From: Roseateles violae
GTDB taxonomy: Bacteria; Pseudomonadota; Gammaproteobacteria; Burkholderiales; Burkholderiaceae_C
Assembly: GCF_030410485.1 (NCBI RefSeq)
Contig: NZ_JAUHHC010000006.1
Span: 186,001 to 250,000, forward strand
Length of the DNA stretch: 64,000 nt
Direction: 5' to 3'
Position numbers and translations under genes: made by a program. A model generated the notes under the pieces. That model was not told the origin of the DNA. It searched no databases and saw only the letters and a list, made by a program, of their open reading frames with translations. Positions 25,575-39,819 of this stretch are shown here, in pieces. Position 1 is the stretch's first letter. The number at the start of each line of letters is the position of its first letter.

Positions 25575-27284
25575 GTGATCCGCATCCTCATCCGCTCGAT
25601 TCGCCGGTTTGGTCTCTGGTGCCCGGGTCTTGCCCTGCTTCTGCTGGCCAGCGCCGCGCGCGCCAACGGCCTGGCGCTGAGCGCCGAGGAGCGCGCCTGG
25701 ATCGCCGAGCACCCGGTCCTGCGCGTCGCCAGCTCGAGGAGCTACGGGCCCTTCACCTTCGTCGATGCCGGCGGCGCGGTGCGCGGGCTCTCGATCGACT
25801 ATGCGACCCGGCTGCAGCAGCTGACCGGGCTGCAACTGCAGCTGATGCCGCCGGCGCCGTTCGCCGACTCCATGCAGGCGCTCAGGGGCGGTCGGCTGGA
25901 CATGATGATGTCGCTGCGCGACGCGCCCGAGCGGCGCGAGTTCCTCGCCTTCACGCGGCCCTATATCTCGGTGCCGGCAGTGCTGCTGCGCCGCCGCGTC
26001 GCCGGCGCGGCGGGCGCCGAGGCCGGCGAGCTCGCGCCCGGCGAGCCGGTCTCGGTCAGCCGCGGCTATGCGGTCGGTGGCTTCCTGGCCGAGCGCTTCC
26101 CCGGCAATCCGCTGCAGATCGAGAGCGACGACCGCAATCTGCTGCGCCGCCTGGCCGGCGGCGAGATCGGGGCCGGCGTTGCCGACCTGGCCAGCGCGAC
26201 CTTTCTGATGCGCAGCGACGGCATCGGCAATGTGCGTGTCGTCGCGGACATCGGCTTTGCCTACGACCTGGGCATCGGCTACCGGCGCGACTGGCCGATG
26301 CTGGGCCGCATCCTGCAGAAGGGCCTGGACCAGATCGGTGCCGACGAACGCCAGAAAATCGCCGACCGCTGGATCCCGCTGGACCGCGACAGTGCCGGCC
26401 TGCGGCGCGAGGTCGTCATCGCCGCCACCGGCGTGCTGGCCCTGGGCCTGGCCGCCGTCGGCCTGCTCTATGCGTGGAACCGCGCGCTGCGCCGCCAGGT
26501 CGTCGCGCGCACCGAGCAATTGCGCCAGGAGCTGGCCGAGCGCCGGCGCCTGCAGGACGCCGACCATGCGCGCGCGGTGGCCGAGCTGGCCAACCGCGCC
26601 AAGACCGAGTTCATGTCGCAGGCCAGCCATGAGCTGCGCACGCCGCTGAACGCGGTGCTGGGCTTTGCGCAACTGCTGGAGAACGACGCGGCGCGGCCGC
26701 TGGACGCGACCCAGCGCCAGCGCATCGCGCACATCGAGAGCGCCGCCCGCCACCTGCTGGTGCTGATCGAGGACATGATGAGCTTCTCGCGGCTGGAGTC
26801 GGGCAGCCTGGCCGTCGAGCCGCGGCCGCTGGATGCCGGCCCGGTCGTGCAGCGCTGCGTCGAGCTGGCGATGCCGGCGGCGCAGGCGGCCGGCATCGCG
26901 CTGCGCTATGCGCCCGACACGCAGCAGCGGATGGCGCTGGCCGATCCGGTGCGGCTGGAGCAGGTGCTGCACAACCTGCTGTCCAATGCGATCAAGTACA
27001 ACCGGCGCGGCAGCTGGGTCAGCGTCAGCGCCGGGCCGCGCGAGCCGGCGCTGTTCTGCATCGAGGTCGCCGATGGCGGCCTGGGCCTCAGCGCCGAGCA
27101 GCAGTCGCAGCTGTTCCAGCCCTTCAACCGCCTGGGCCGCGGCGCGACCACCGAGGGCACCGGCATCGGCCTGGTCATCTGCAAGCAGCTGACGGAGCGC
27201 ATGGGCGGCCGCATCCGGGTGCACAGCGAGGCCGGCGAGGGCAGCCGCTTCACGCTGGAGCTGCAGGCCGCGGCGGCGGTCTGA
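25575..27284 (+). CDS. Sensor histidine kinase with periplasmic SBP_bac_3 domain
   Basis: 569 residues from a GTG. A signal/anchor segment covers about residues 1-30. A periplasmic bacterial solute-binding family 3 domain follows (about 48-270: YGPFTFVDAGGAVRGLSIDY, MMMSLRDAPERREFLAFTRP), then a transmembrane helix (~278-298). The kinase module has the phospho-acceptor His352 in SQASHELRTPLN, the N-box NLLSNAIKYN, G1 DGGLGL and G2 GTGIGL. It should sense a small polar ligand. No response regulator lies within the window on either side, so it is an orphan. A GC-rich inverted repeat CCCCCGCGGGGG lies about 20 bases upstream. Confidence 0.87.
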   Translation: MIRILIRSIRRFGLWCPGLALLLLASAARANGLALSAEERAWIAEHPVLRVASSRSYGPFTFVDAGGAVRGLSIDYATRLQQLTGLQLQLMPPAPFADSMQALRGGRLDMMMSLRDAPERREFLAFTRPYISVPAVLLRRRVAGAAGAEAGELAPGEPVSVSRGYAVGGFLAERFPGNPLQIESDDRNLLRRLAGGEIGAGVADLASATFLMRSDGIGNVRVVADIGFAYDLGIGYRRDWPMLGRILQKGLDQIGADERQKIADRWIPLDRDSAGLRREVVIAATGVLALGLAAVGLLYAWNRALRRQVVARTEQLRQELAERRRLQDADHARAVAELANRAKTEFMSQASHELRTPLNAVLGFAQLLENDAARPLDATQRQRIAHIESAARHLLVLIEDMMSFSRLESGSLAVEPRPLDAGPVVQRCVELAMPAAQAAGIALRYAPDTQQRMALADPVRLEQVLHNLLSNAIKYNRRGSWVSVSAGPREPALFCIEVADGGLGLSAEQQSQLFQPFNRLGRGATTEGTGIGLVICKQLTERMGGRIRVHSEAGEGSRFTLELQAAAAV

Positions 27285-27325
27285 GCTTCTGGCACACTGC
27301 CGCTCCCTTCGAATCGCCGTCCGCC

Positions 27326-28606
27326 ATGTCCGCTGCTCCCGCCCCCTCCGCCCCCCAGGTCGCCGTCATCGGCGGCGGCCCGGCCGGCCTGATGGCGGCC
27401 GAGACCCTGGCCGAGGCCGGGCTGCAGGTCGAGGTCTATGACGCGATGGCCTCGGTGGGCCGCAAGTTCCTGCTGGCCGGCAAGGGCGGGCTGAACCTGA
27501 CCCATTCGGAAGCCTTCGAGCCCTTCCTCGGCCGCTTCGGCGAGCGCGCGGCCCAGATCGAGCCGCTGCTGCGCCGGCTCGACGGCCCGGGCCTGCGCGA
27601 CTGGGCCGCGGGCCTGGGCGTCAGCACCTTCGTCGGCACTTCGGGCCGCGTGTTCCCGAGCGATATGAAGGCGGCGCCGCTGCTCCGCGCCTGGCTGCAC
27701 CGGCTGCGCGAGGCGGGCGTGCGCTTTCATATGCGCAGGCGCTGGCTGGACTGGGATGCCGATGGCGCCTTGCGCCTGACCGGCCCCGAGGGCGAGCTGC
27801 GCCTGCGGCCGGCCGCCACCGTGCTGGCCCTGGGCGGCGCCTCCTGGCCGCAGCTGGGCTCCGACGGTGCCTGGGTCGACAGGCTGGCGGCGCGCGGTGT
27901 CGAGATCGCGCCGCTGCGCGCGGCTAACTGCGGCTTCGACCTTGGCGCGACGCGGGCCGAGGCCGCGGCGCCGGGCTGGAGCACCGTCTTCGCCGAGCGC
28001 TTTGCCGGCCAGCCGGTCAAGCCGGTCGCCCTGCATTTGCAAGGGCGGGGCGGCCGGCGTTTCGAGCGCCGCGGCGAGTTCGTCATCACCGCGACCGGCA
28101 TCGAGGGCTCGCTGGTCTATGCGGCCGCGAGCCTGATCCGCGAGGAGATCGCCGAGTTCGGTTCGGCGACGGTGCAGCTGGACCTGCTGCCCGATCGCAC
28201 GGCCGACTTCGTCGCCGCCGAGGTCGCGCGGCCGCGCGGCACGCGCTCGATGTCCACCCATCTGAAGAGCCGGCTGGGCATTGAGGGCCTCAAGGCCGGC
28301 CTCTTGCACGAGGTGCTGGACAAGAGCGCCTACCAGGATCCGGCGCGGCTGGCCGCGACGCTGAAGCGCCTGCCGCTGACCCTGCTGGCCGCGCGCCCGG
28401 TGGCCGAGGCGATCAGCACGGCCGGCGGCGTGCGCTTCGAGGCGCTGACGCCGGAGCTGCAGCTGAAGGCGCTGCCCGGCGTGTTCTGCGCCGGCGAGAT
28501 GCTGGACTGGGAGGCGCCGACCGGCGGCTATCTGCTGACGGCTTCGATGGCCAGCGGCCGCGTGGCCGGCGAGGGCGCCGCGGCCCATTGCCTCGCGCGG
28601 CGCTGA
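27326..28606 (+). CDS. FAD-dependent oxidoreductase of the HI0933/YhiN type (TIGR03862-like)
   Basis: 426 residues. Dinucleotide-binding motif VIGGGPAGLMAAETLAEAG, then SVGRKFLLAGKGGLNLTHSE, which is characteristic of the HI0933/YhiN flavoproteins, and C-terminal FCAGEMLDWEAPTGGYLLTAS. The physiological reaction of this family is not established. It stands alone: 41 bases after the kinase gene and 266 bases before the next. That 266-base gap shows no gene I can support. Confidence 0.85.
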   Translation: MSAAPAPSAPQVAVIGGGPAGLMAAETLAEAGLQVEVYDAMASVGRKFLLAGKGGLNLTHSEAFEPFLGRFGERAAQIEPLLRRLDGPGLRDWAAGLGVSTFVGTSGRVFPSDMKAAPLLRAWLHRLREAGVRFHMRRRWLDWDADGALRLTGPEGELRLRPAATVLALGGASWPQLGSDGAWVDRLAARGVEIAPLRAANCGFDLGATRAEAAAPGWSTVFAERFAGQPVKPVALHLQGRGGRRFERRGEFVITATGIEGSLVYAAASLIREEIAEFGSATVQLDLLPDRTADFVAAEVARPRGTRSMSTHLKSRLGIEGLKAGLLHEVLDKSAYQDPARLAATLKRLPLTLLAARPVAEAISTAGGVRFEALTPELQLKALPGVFCAGEMLDWEAPTGGYLLTASMASGRVAGEGAAAHCLARR

Positions 28607-28872
28607 CTGGGGAAAACCAGGGGCGAGGCTGGCCTTGCGCCACCCGCATTCAGGCCGCATTGCACCCCCCGTCGCGCACGGAGCCGGCCCTACAGTCGGC
28701 CGCATCGAGGCGCAGCGCGAAGGAACCAATCGACGATGGCCGCAGACCTGACGATTGCTTGGCGCGGAGCTGGGCAAACCCGGGGCAGGGCGCGCTCCCG
28801 CCTTGCGTACATTCGCCCCCTGCGTTCCGCGGCAAGCGCGCGCAAGAAGAAGATTCTGAGGAGACCGAGCTG

Positions 28873-30132
28873 ATGCGACCCCACGATTTCCCGCGCCCGC
28901 TGGCGTGCGGAAAACTCCTGTTCACCCTGCTCGCGGCCGCCGCCCTGTGCGCCTGTTCGAAGACGGCCACGCCGCTGGGCGAGGCCAAGGTCGATGCCGA
29001 GCTGCAGAAGAAGATCCAGGAGCAGCTGCTCGATGCCAAGCCCGGCAGCGTCGTCGAGATCCCGGCCGGCAATTTCCATTTCGACCGCGGCCTCTCGCTG
29101 CGCGGCAATGGCGTGACCATCCGCGGCGCCGGCATCGACAAGACCATCATCTCCTTCAAGGGCCAGACCAGCGGCCCCGAAGGGCTGATCGTCTACGCCA
29201 ACGACTTCACGCTGGAAGGCCTGACGATCGAGGACAGCAAGGGCGATGCGGTCAAGATCAACGACGGCGAGAACATCACCGTGCGCAAGGTGCGCGTGCG
29301 CTGGAGCGGCGAGGCCAAGACCAGCAACGGTGCCTACGGCATCTACCCGGTCAAGACCCGCAATGTGCTGATCGAGGACTGCGAGGCCTATGGCGCCTCG
29401 GACGCCGGCATCTATGTCGGCCAGTCGACCGGCGTGATCGTGCGCCGCAACCGCGCCGAGCAGAACGTCGCCGGCATCGAGATCGAGAACACCGTCAACG
29501 CCGATGTCTACGACAACCTGGCGACCGACAACACCGGCGGCATCCTGGTCTTCAACATGCCCAATCTCTCGCAGCCCGGCCACAGCACCCGGGTCTACAA
29601 GAACAAGGCGGTGAAGAACAACCGCGCCAACTTCGGCGCCAAGGGCACGGCGGTCGCCAGCGTGCCGGCCGGCTCCGGCATCGTCATCAACTCGAACTCC
29701 AAGGTCGAGATCTTCGACAACGACATTGCCGACAACCAGACCGGCAATGTGATCATCTCGAGCTACTACTCGACCGGCTATTTCTCCAAGGAGGGCGTGG
29801 AGCCCAGCTACGACCCCTATCCGCGCGCCATCCTGGTCACGGGCAACCGCTTCAGCGGTGGCGGCGACTCGCCGGACGGCCTGGACCTGAAGACCCTGAA
29901 GACGGTGATGTTCGGCATCAACGGCCGCTTCCCCGATGTGCTGTGGGACGGCTATGCCGATGCCAAGAGCGCCGGCAAGCCGGAGGAGCGCATCTGCGTG
30001 CGCAACGGCGAGTCGCAGGTGCTCAATGCCGACGGCCCGAACAAGTACAAGAACCCGCAGATCGATGCGAGCAAGCCGCATGACTGCGAATTGCCGCGTC
30101 TGAACCCGGTCGTGCTGGCCGGCCGCAGCTGA
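28873..30132 (+). CDS. Parallel beta-helix repeat lipoprotein (TIGR03805-like)
   Basis: 419 residues. The ATG at 28873 gives a signal peptide with lipobox LCACSK, so it is probably a lipoprotein. The body is a run of right-handed parallel beta-helix coils: NGVTIRGAGIDKTIISFKG, GEN ITVRKVRVRW, RNVLIEDCEAYGASDAGIYV, TGVIVRRNRAEQNVAGIEIE and VEIFDNDIADNQTGNVII. This family is known to occur as a two-gene pair with an SO2930-type diheme cytochrome, which is exactly what follows 16 bases downstream. The helix could bind or cleave a polysaccharide, but no catalytic residues can be named and the pair's function is unknown. Confidence 0.85.
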   Translation: MRPHDFPRPLACGKLLFTLLAAAALCACSKTATPLGEAKVDAELQKKIQEQLLDAKPGSVVEIPAGNFHFDRGLSLRGNGVTIRGAGIDKTIISFKGQTSGPEGLIVYANDFTLEGLTIEDSKGDAVKINDGENITVRKVRVRWSGEAKTSNGAYGIYPVKTRNVLIEDCEAYGASDAGIYVGQSTGVIVRRNRAEQNVAGIEIENTVNADVYDNLATDNTGGILVFNMPNLSQPGHSTRVYKNKAVKNNRANFGAKGTAVASVPAGSGIVINSNSKVEIFDNDIADNQTGNVIISSYYSTGYFSKEGVEPSYDPYPRAILVTGNRFSGGGDSPDGLDLKTLKTVMFGINGRFPDVLWDGYADAKSAGKPEERICVRNGESQVLNADGPNKYKNPQIDASKPHDCELPRLNPVVLAGRS

Positions 30133-30148
30133 GTCAAATCCGTTTCCG

Positions 30149-31303
30149 ATGTTGAAGTCTTTGTATGGCTGGCGCTCCCTGCTGGGTGCGCTGGCGCTGT
30201 CCGGCCTGGCCGCCTGCAGCAAGCCCCCCGAGCCGGTCGCCTTCATCGCCGAGGGCCGTCCGGCCAAGCTGAGCGACTGGCATGTGCTGCGTGCCGATGG
30301 CGGCAAGCTCAAGCTCAACACCGGCGTGATGCCCTACGAGCTGAACACGCCGCTGTTCTCCGACCATGCGCACAAGCTGCGCACGGTCTGGATGCCGCAG
30401 GGTCAGCGGGCCAAGTTCTCCGAGCTGGAGGTGTTCGACTTGCCCGTCGGCACCATCATCTCCAAGACCTTCTACTACCCGAAGGGCGAGGGCCAGACCC
30501 TGCTGCAGACGCATTCGGACAGCAGCGCCGAGCTGAAGGACGGCGCGCTGGATCTGAGCCGGGTGCGCCTGGTCGAGACGCGCATCCTGGTGCGGCGCGC
30601 GGATGGCTGGGCCGCCTTGCCCTATGTCTGGAACGCCGAGCAGACCGAGGCCGAGCTCGCCCGCACCGGCGATCAGCTCCAGCTGACGCTGCAGGACGCG
30701 GCCGGCAAGCGCCAGAGCTTCCCCTATGTGGTGCCGAACGAGAACCAGTGCGCGAGCTGCCATATGGTCAAGCTCAAGAGCAAGGAAGTGCAGCCGATCG
30801 GCCTCAAGGCGCGCCATCTGAACCGCGACTTCGTTTATCAAGGCAGCAGCGAGAACCAGCTTGCCCATATGGTCAAGGCGGGCTACCTGGGCGGCCTGCC
30901 CGAGGACCTGGCCGGCGTGCAGAAGGCCGCCAACTGGCTGGACAAGACCCAGCCACTGGAGGCCCGCGCACGCGCCTACCTGGACATCAACTGCGCGCAT
31001 TGCCACAACCCGCGCGGCCCGGCCAGCAACACGGCGCTGAACCTGGAGCCCTTCCTGGCGCCGGACCGTCATCTGGGCCTGTGCAAGCCGCCGGTGGCGG
31101 CCGGCAAGGGCACCGGCGACCGCCTGTTCGGCATCGTGCCCGGCAAGCCGGACGAATCGATCATGAGCTTCCGCCTGGCCTCCCAGGAAGGCGGCGTGAT
31201 GATGCCCGAGCTGGGCCGCAGCACCGTGCATGAAGAGGGCATGCAGCTGATACGCGAGTGGATCGCGGCCTTGCCCGGCCGCTGCAACGAAGCCACCCAC
31301 TGA
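30149..31303 (+). CDS. SO2930-type diheme c-type cytochrome lipoprotein (TIGR03806-like)
   Basis: 384 residues. Signal peptide with lipobox LAACSK. Two CxxCH haem motifs are visible: CASCH near residue 203 and CAHCH near 284. Family blocks include LNTPLFSDHAHKLRTVWMP, YYPKGEG, YVVPNENQC and SIMSFRLASQEGGVMMPELGRS. An envelope electron-transfer role is implied by the haems. It is the constant partner of the beta-helix protein upstream. A TonB receptor starts 28 bases downstream, so all three may form one operon. Confidence 0.87.
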   Translation: MLKSLYGWRSLLGALALSGLAACSKPPEPVAFIAEGRPAKLSDWHVLRADGGKLKLNTGVMPYELNTPLFSDHAHKLRTVWMPQGQRAKFSELEVFDLPVGTIISKTFYYPKGEGQTLLQTHSDSSAELKDGALDLSRVRLVETRILVRRADGWAALPYVWNAEQTEAELARTGDQLQLTLQDAAGKRQSFPYVVPNENQCASCHMVKLKSKEVQPIGLKARHLNRDFVYQGSSENQLAHMVKAGYLGGLPEDLAGVQKAANWLDKTQPLEARARAYLDINCAHCHNPRGPASNTALNLEPFLAPDRHLGLCKPPVAAGKGTGDRLFGIVPGKPDESIMSFRLASQEGGVMMPELGRSTVHEEGMQLIREWIAALPGRCNEATH

Positions 31304-31331
31304 CTGGAACGATCACGAGGAGACAAGAGCG

Positions 31332-33734
<2,403 letters not shown>

Positions 33735-33750
33735 GCGGGCGGGGTCCAGG

Positions 33751-33785
33751 GGCGCCGGGCAGCTGCTGCCCGGCGCCTTTTTTTT
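33751..33785 (+). terminator. Strong intrinsic terminator after the TonB receptor
   Basis: GGCGCCGGGCAGC pairs perfectly with GCTGCCCGGCGCC (33751-33777) and is followed by eight T residues (33778-33785). It separates the beta-helix/cytochrome/TonB unit from the AidB-like gene. Confidence 0.93.
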
Positions 33786-33811
33786 GCCTAGACTTCGGCA
33801 AGGAGATGGCG

Positions 33812-35464
33812 ATGAACTGGCAAACCCATGAAATCGGCAACCAGGTCGACGAGCTGAGCGACTACCGGCTGCTCGACACCGACCTGCCGCTGCGCGAGGC
33901 GCTCGCGCATGCCGGGGCGCAGGCCTTCGAGCCGGGGCTGGCGGCCTATGGCGCCGAACTGGGCCGCGCCGAGAGCTATGCGCTGGCCGAGACGGCGAAC
34001 CGGCTGACGCCGGAGCTGAACAGCTTCGACAAGCGCGGCCGGCGCATCGACCGCGTCGACTTCCATCCGAGCTGGCATCAGTTGCTGGCGCTGTACCGCC
34101 GCCAGGGCCTGGTCGCGCTGCCCTTTGCCGATGCGCGGCCGGGGCGCTGGTCGGCCTGGGCGGCGGGCTTCTATCTGCATGGCCAGATCGAGGCCGGCAC
34201 CCTGTGTCCGGCAACGATGACGCAGGCGGCGATTCCGGTGCTGCAAAAGGAACCGGCGCTGTGGGCGCAGCTGCGGGATCAGCTGCTGTCGAAGGACTAC
34301 GACCCGCGCGACCTGCCGCTGGTGCAGAAGCGCTCGATCTGGCTGGGCATGGGCATGACCGAGAAGCAGGGCGGCTCGGACGTGCGCGCCAACACGACGG
34401 CGGCCACGCCGACCGGCGCCGGCGGGCGTGGCGGCGAATACCGGCTGCGCGGCCACAAATGGTTCTTCTCGGCGCCGATGTGCGACGCGCACCTGGTCGT
34501 CGCCAAGACGGCCGACGGGGCGCCCAGCTGCTTCTTCGTGCCGCGCTGGCGGCCCGACGGCACAAAGAACCCGGTGCAGATCCAGCGCCTGAAGAACAAG
34601 CTCGGCAACCGCAGCAACTCGAGCTCCGAAGTCGAGTTCCAGGACGCCTACGGCATCCTGATGGGCGAGGAGGGCCGCGGCATCCCCACCATCATCGAGA
34701 TGGCCACCACCACGCGGCTGAACTGCGTGGTCGGCAGCGCGGCGATGCTGCGCCAGGCGCTGGTGCAGGCGCTGCATTACGCGCGCCATCGCCAGGCCTT
34801 CGGCCGCCTGTTGGTCGAACAGCCGCTGATGCGCGCGGTGCTGGCCGATCTGGCCCTGGAGAGCGAGGCCGCCGTGGCGCTGATGATGCGGCTGGCGCGT
34901 GCCTTCGAGCGCCAGCATGAGGACGCCGGCGAGCGTGCCTGGGTGCGCATGATGACGCCGGCGGCGAAGTTCTGGGTCTGCAAGCGGGCGGTCGAGCTGA
35001 CCGGCGAGGCGATGGAGGTGCTGGGCGGCAACGGCTATATCGACGACGGCATCATGGCGCGCCTGTTCCGCGAGGCGCCGGTCAACTCGATCTGGGAAGG
35101 CTCGGGCAATGTGATGTGCCTGGACCTGCTGCGCGCCATCGCGCGCGAGCCGCAGGCCTTCATGGCCCTGCTCGACGAACTGGGCGAGCAGGCCGGCGAG
35201 GAGCCGCTGCTGCGTGCCGAGCTGGCCGAGCTGCGTGCGCTGCTGGCCACGCCGCCGGCGCAGCTGGAGGGCCTGGGCCGCCGGCTGGCCGAGCGCCTGG
35301 TGCTGCTGGCCCAGGCCGCGCTGCTGCGCCGCGACGCGCCGGATCTTGTCGCCGAGGCCTTCATCGCCAGCCGCTTCGACAGCCGCTGGGGCCATGTGGC
35401 CGGCGGCCTGGACACGCGCGGGCTGCGGGTCGATGCACTGCTGCAGCGCGCCTTTCCCGGCTGA
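33812..35464 (+). CDS. AidB-like acyl-CoA dehydrogenase family protein
   Basis: 550 residues from the ATG at 33812, which has AAGGAG at 6 bases; the ATG at 33806 overlaps that site and is disfavoured. The opening HEIGNQVDELSDYRLLDTD and the long N-terminal domain before the core are typical of AidB. GMGMTEKQGGSDVRANT, LRGHKWFFSAPMCDAH, FFVPRW and AMEVLGGNGYIDDG follow. AidB proteins bind DNA and FAD and are linked to alkylation stress; related members are isovaleryl-CoA dehydrogenases. Expressed from its own promoter after a strong terminator. Confidence 0.83.
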   Translation: MNWQTHEIGNQVDELSDYRLLDTDLPLREALAHAGAQAFEPGLAAYGAELGRAESYALAETANRLTPELNSFDKRGRRIDRVDFHPSWHQLLALYRRQGLVALPFADARPGRWSAWAAGFYLHGQIEAGTLCPATMTQAAIPVLQKEPALWAQLRDQLLSKDYDPRDLPLVQKRSIWLGMGMTEKQGGSDVRANTTAATPTGAGGRGGEYRLRGHKWFFSAPMCDAHLVVAKTADGAPSCFFVPRWRPDGTKNPVQIQRLKNKLGNRSNSSSEVEFQDAYGILMGEEGRGIPTIIEMATTTRLNCVVGSAAMLRQALVQALHYARHRQAFGRLLVEQPLMRAVLADLALESEAAVALMMRLARAFERQHEDAGERAWVRMMTPAAKFWVCKRAVELTGEAMEVLGGNGYIDDGIMARLFREAPVNSIWEGSGNVMCLDLLRAIAREPQAFMALLDELGEQAGEEPLLRAELAELRALLATPPAQLEGLGRRLAERLVLLAQAALLRRDAPDLVAEAFIASRFDSRWGHVAGGLDTRGLRVDALLQRAFPG

Positions 35465-35622
35465 ACCGCAAACGCGGGTAGCGGTGGCCGGGCACCACAC
35501 GGGCTGGCGCTGCGCCGCCGATAGCGCCAGAATCGTCATCACCTGACCCTGCGCCCGATCGCGGTGCGCCGGCGCAGGCGCAGCAGAACTATCTCCGATC
35601 AATGGCAACGAGGAGTCATTCG

Positions 35623-36327
35623 ATGAGTAGCAGCTTCCGCATCCGCAGCGCAATGGTCGCCGCCCTGTTCCTGGCCCTGGGCGTGGCCGCCCCGGTCGTC
35701 CATGCCGCCGAAGGCGGCGGCCGCTCGGCCGACGAGATCCTCAGCCACGACGGCCTGAAGAAGGTGGACACCAAGGCGGTTGGCGTGCTCTACGCCCGTC
35801 CGGGCGCCTCGCTGGCCGCCTACAACAAGGTGATCATCAACCCGGTCGAGGTGGCCTTCTCGAAGAGCTGGGACCCGAAGCGCGTCGGCAGCAATCTCAA
35901 GATCAGCAGCTCGGAGCGGGAGGAGATCCGCAGCGGCGTCGCGCAGCGGGTGCGCGAGGCCTTTGTCGAAACGCTGGGGGCCAAGGACGGCTACCCGGTC
36001 GTCGACCAGCCGGCGCCCGACGCGCTGCTGCTGCGCATCGTCATCGCCAATCTCTACATCAACGCGCCCGACGTCGGCATGCCGCCGCGCAGCCGTTCCT
36101 ACACCGACTCGGCCGGCGAGATGACGCTGGTGCTGGAGGTCTTCGATTCCGAGACCCGGCAGGTGCTGGCCCGCGTCGTCGATCGCCAGGTGTCGGACCT
36201 GAACGGCGGCCAGATCACCTGGACCAACGGCACCTTGAACAAGGGCGAGCTGGACGCGATCGCCGCCGGCTGGGCCAGCAAGTTGCGCAAGTCGCTGGAC
36301 CGCGCCAAGAGCGTCGGCAAGAAGTAA
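35623..36327 (+). CDS. DUF3313-like exported protein
   Basis: 234 residues from the ATG at 35623 (GAGGAG 8 bases upstream; the frame opens earlier but without a ribosome site). A signal peptide ends near VVHAAE. The mature protein contains YARPGASLAAYNKVIINPVEV and RQVLARVVDRQVSD, characteristic of the DUF3313/GNA1162-like family of envelope proteins of unknown function. Convergent with the beta-barrel gene downstream (9-base gap). Confidence 0.75.
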   Translation: MSSSFRIRSAMVAALFLALGVAAPVVHAAEGGGRSADEILSHDGLKKVDTKAVGVLYARPGASLAAYNKVIINPVEVAFSKSWDPKRVGSNLKISSSEREEIRSGVAQRVREAFVETLGAKDGYPVVDQPAPDALLLRIVIANLYINAPDVGMPPRSRSYTDSAGEMTLVLEVFDSETRQVLARVVDRQVSDLNGGQITWTNGTLNKGELDAIAAGWASKLRKSLDRAKSVGKK

Positions 36328-36336
36328 GCGCGGCGC

Positions 36337-37188
36337 CTACCAGCGCCAGGTCGCGCCCATCATCGGACCGTTGAACTCGAGGTCCTTGAACACGCCGTCG
36401 CCGGCCTTCATCTCGTACTTGAGGTAGCGCCACAGCAGCGAGGCCTCGCCCCAGGAGAAGTGGTAGGCAAGGCCGCCGGCCAGCTGGTAGGTGAGCTTGG
36501 ACTGGCCGGCGCCGACGTCCGCGTACAGCGGCACCGACCAGCGGCTGTCGGGCCCGAAGGCATAGCGGCCTTTGACGCCGACGATGCCGTCCCATAGCGA
36601 GATCTTGGAGTCGTGGCTGCCGTTGCGGCCCGCGGGCTGGAGATTGCCGATGCTGCCCGACAGCGCCCACGTGATCTTGGACTTGATGTCCAGCAGCCGG
36701 CTGCCGCCCAGCGCGTCCAGCGTGAGCCCCGCCGGGTCGCCGAGCAGCCGGTACTGGCCGGCCAGCGTCCAGCTGAAGCCCTTCAGATCCCAGTCGGTCT
36801 GGGCGGCGGTATCGACCGGCAGGCCGATATTGCCGATCGTGAAGTCGCGGTTGACGGCGTCGGACTTGCCGAGGTTCAGGTAGACCAGATCGCTGAAGCC
36901 GCCCCAGCGGCCGTTGTGGGCGTCCAGCGAGCCCATCAGCATGAACTTCAGCTTGTCGGTGATGTCGAAGTTGATCGTGCCGCCACCGCCGTCCGCCGGC
37001 ACCGTGGTCGAAGCGTCGACGCTGGGCAGATAGACATAGAGCGTGGCGGCGAAGCGCCAGGGGCCTTCGGTCGGCGTCGCGCTCTGCGCCCCGGCCGGCG
37101 CGGCGGCGAGGCCGGTCAGCGCGGCGGCCGCGGCAAGGGCAAGGCGAAGGCGGGAGCGAGGGCGGGCGGGGCGCTGCGGCTGCTTCAT
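36337..37188 (-). CDS. Outer-membrane beta-barrel protein, function unknown
   Basis: 283 residues. The N-terminal signal peptide ([19 protein letters not shown]) is followed by alternating amphipathic strands ([38 protein letters not shown]). The chain ends in MMGATWRW with a terminal aromatic residue, the BamA recognition pattern of outer-membrane barrels. No specific family motif recognised. Convergent with the DUF3313-like gene and divergent from tex across 190 bases in which I see no other gene. Confidence 0.72.
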   Translation of the reverse strand: MKQPQRPARPRSRLRLALAAAAALTGLAAAPAGAQSATPTEGPWRFAATLYVYLPSVDASTTVPADGGGGTINFDITDKLKFMLMGSLDAHNGRWGGFSDLVYLNLGKSDAVNRDFTIGNIGLPVDTAAQTDWDLKGFSWTLAGQYRLLGDPAGLTLDALGGSRLLDIKSKITWALSGSIGNLQPAGRNGSHDSKISLWDGIVGVKGRYAFGPDSRWSVPLYADVGAGQSKLTYQLAGGLAYHFSWGEASLLWRYLKYEMKAGDGVFKDLEFNGPMMGATWRW

Positions 37189-37378
37189 CGGTCGGATCCT
37201 CCGGCGGCGCCCGCTGCGGTGCGGGGACCGGCGGGCCTTTGGTTTATTTCCAGACGCCGGGCCAGTGTGCCATGTGCCGCGCCGTGCAGGCCATCACGGC
37301 CGCGCCGGCCGATGGGCCGGCGCCACAGGGGCACTGTGGCAAACTCCCGCGCCTGTTGTTCTCCTGCTTCCCGACGTT

Positions 37379-39703
<2,325 letters not shown>

Positions 39704-39762
39704 GTGTCTTGGGGCGCCGGCCGGCGCCTCAAAATCGCAGTTGGTCGCATGCGGCCAGACAA

Positions 39763-39798
39763 ACCGGCGGCACCGGGCTATGGTGCCGCCGGTTTTTT
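39763..39798 (+). terminator. Intrinsic terminator between tex and the second TonB receptor
   Basis: ACCGGCGGCACC pairs perfectly with GGTGCCGCCGGT (39763-39774 with 39782-39793) and a run of six T follows. It ends only about 22 bases before the TonB receptor start, so that gene's promoter must be inside or beyond the hairpin, or transcription must read through. Confidence 0.92.
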
Positions 39799-39819
39799 CG
39801 AATCTGCCTGGAGTCTTTC

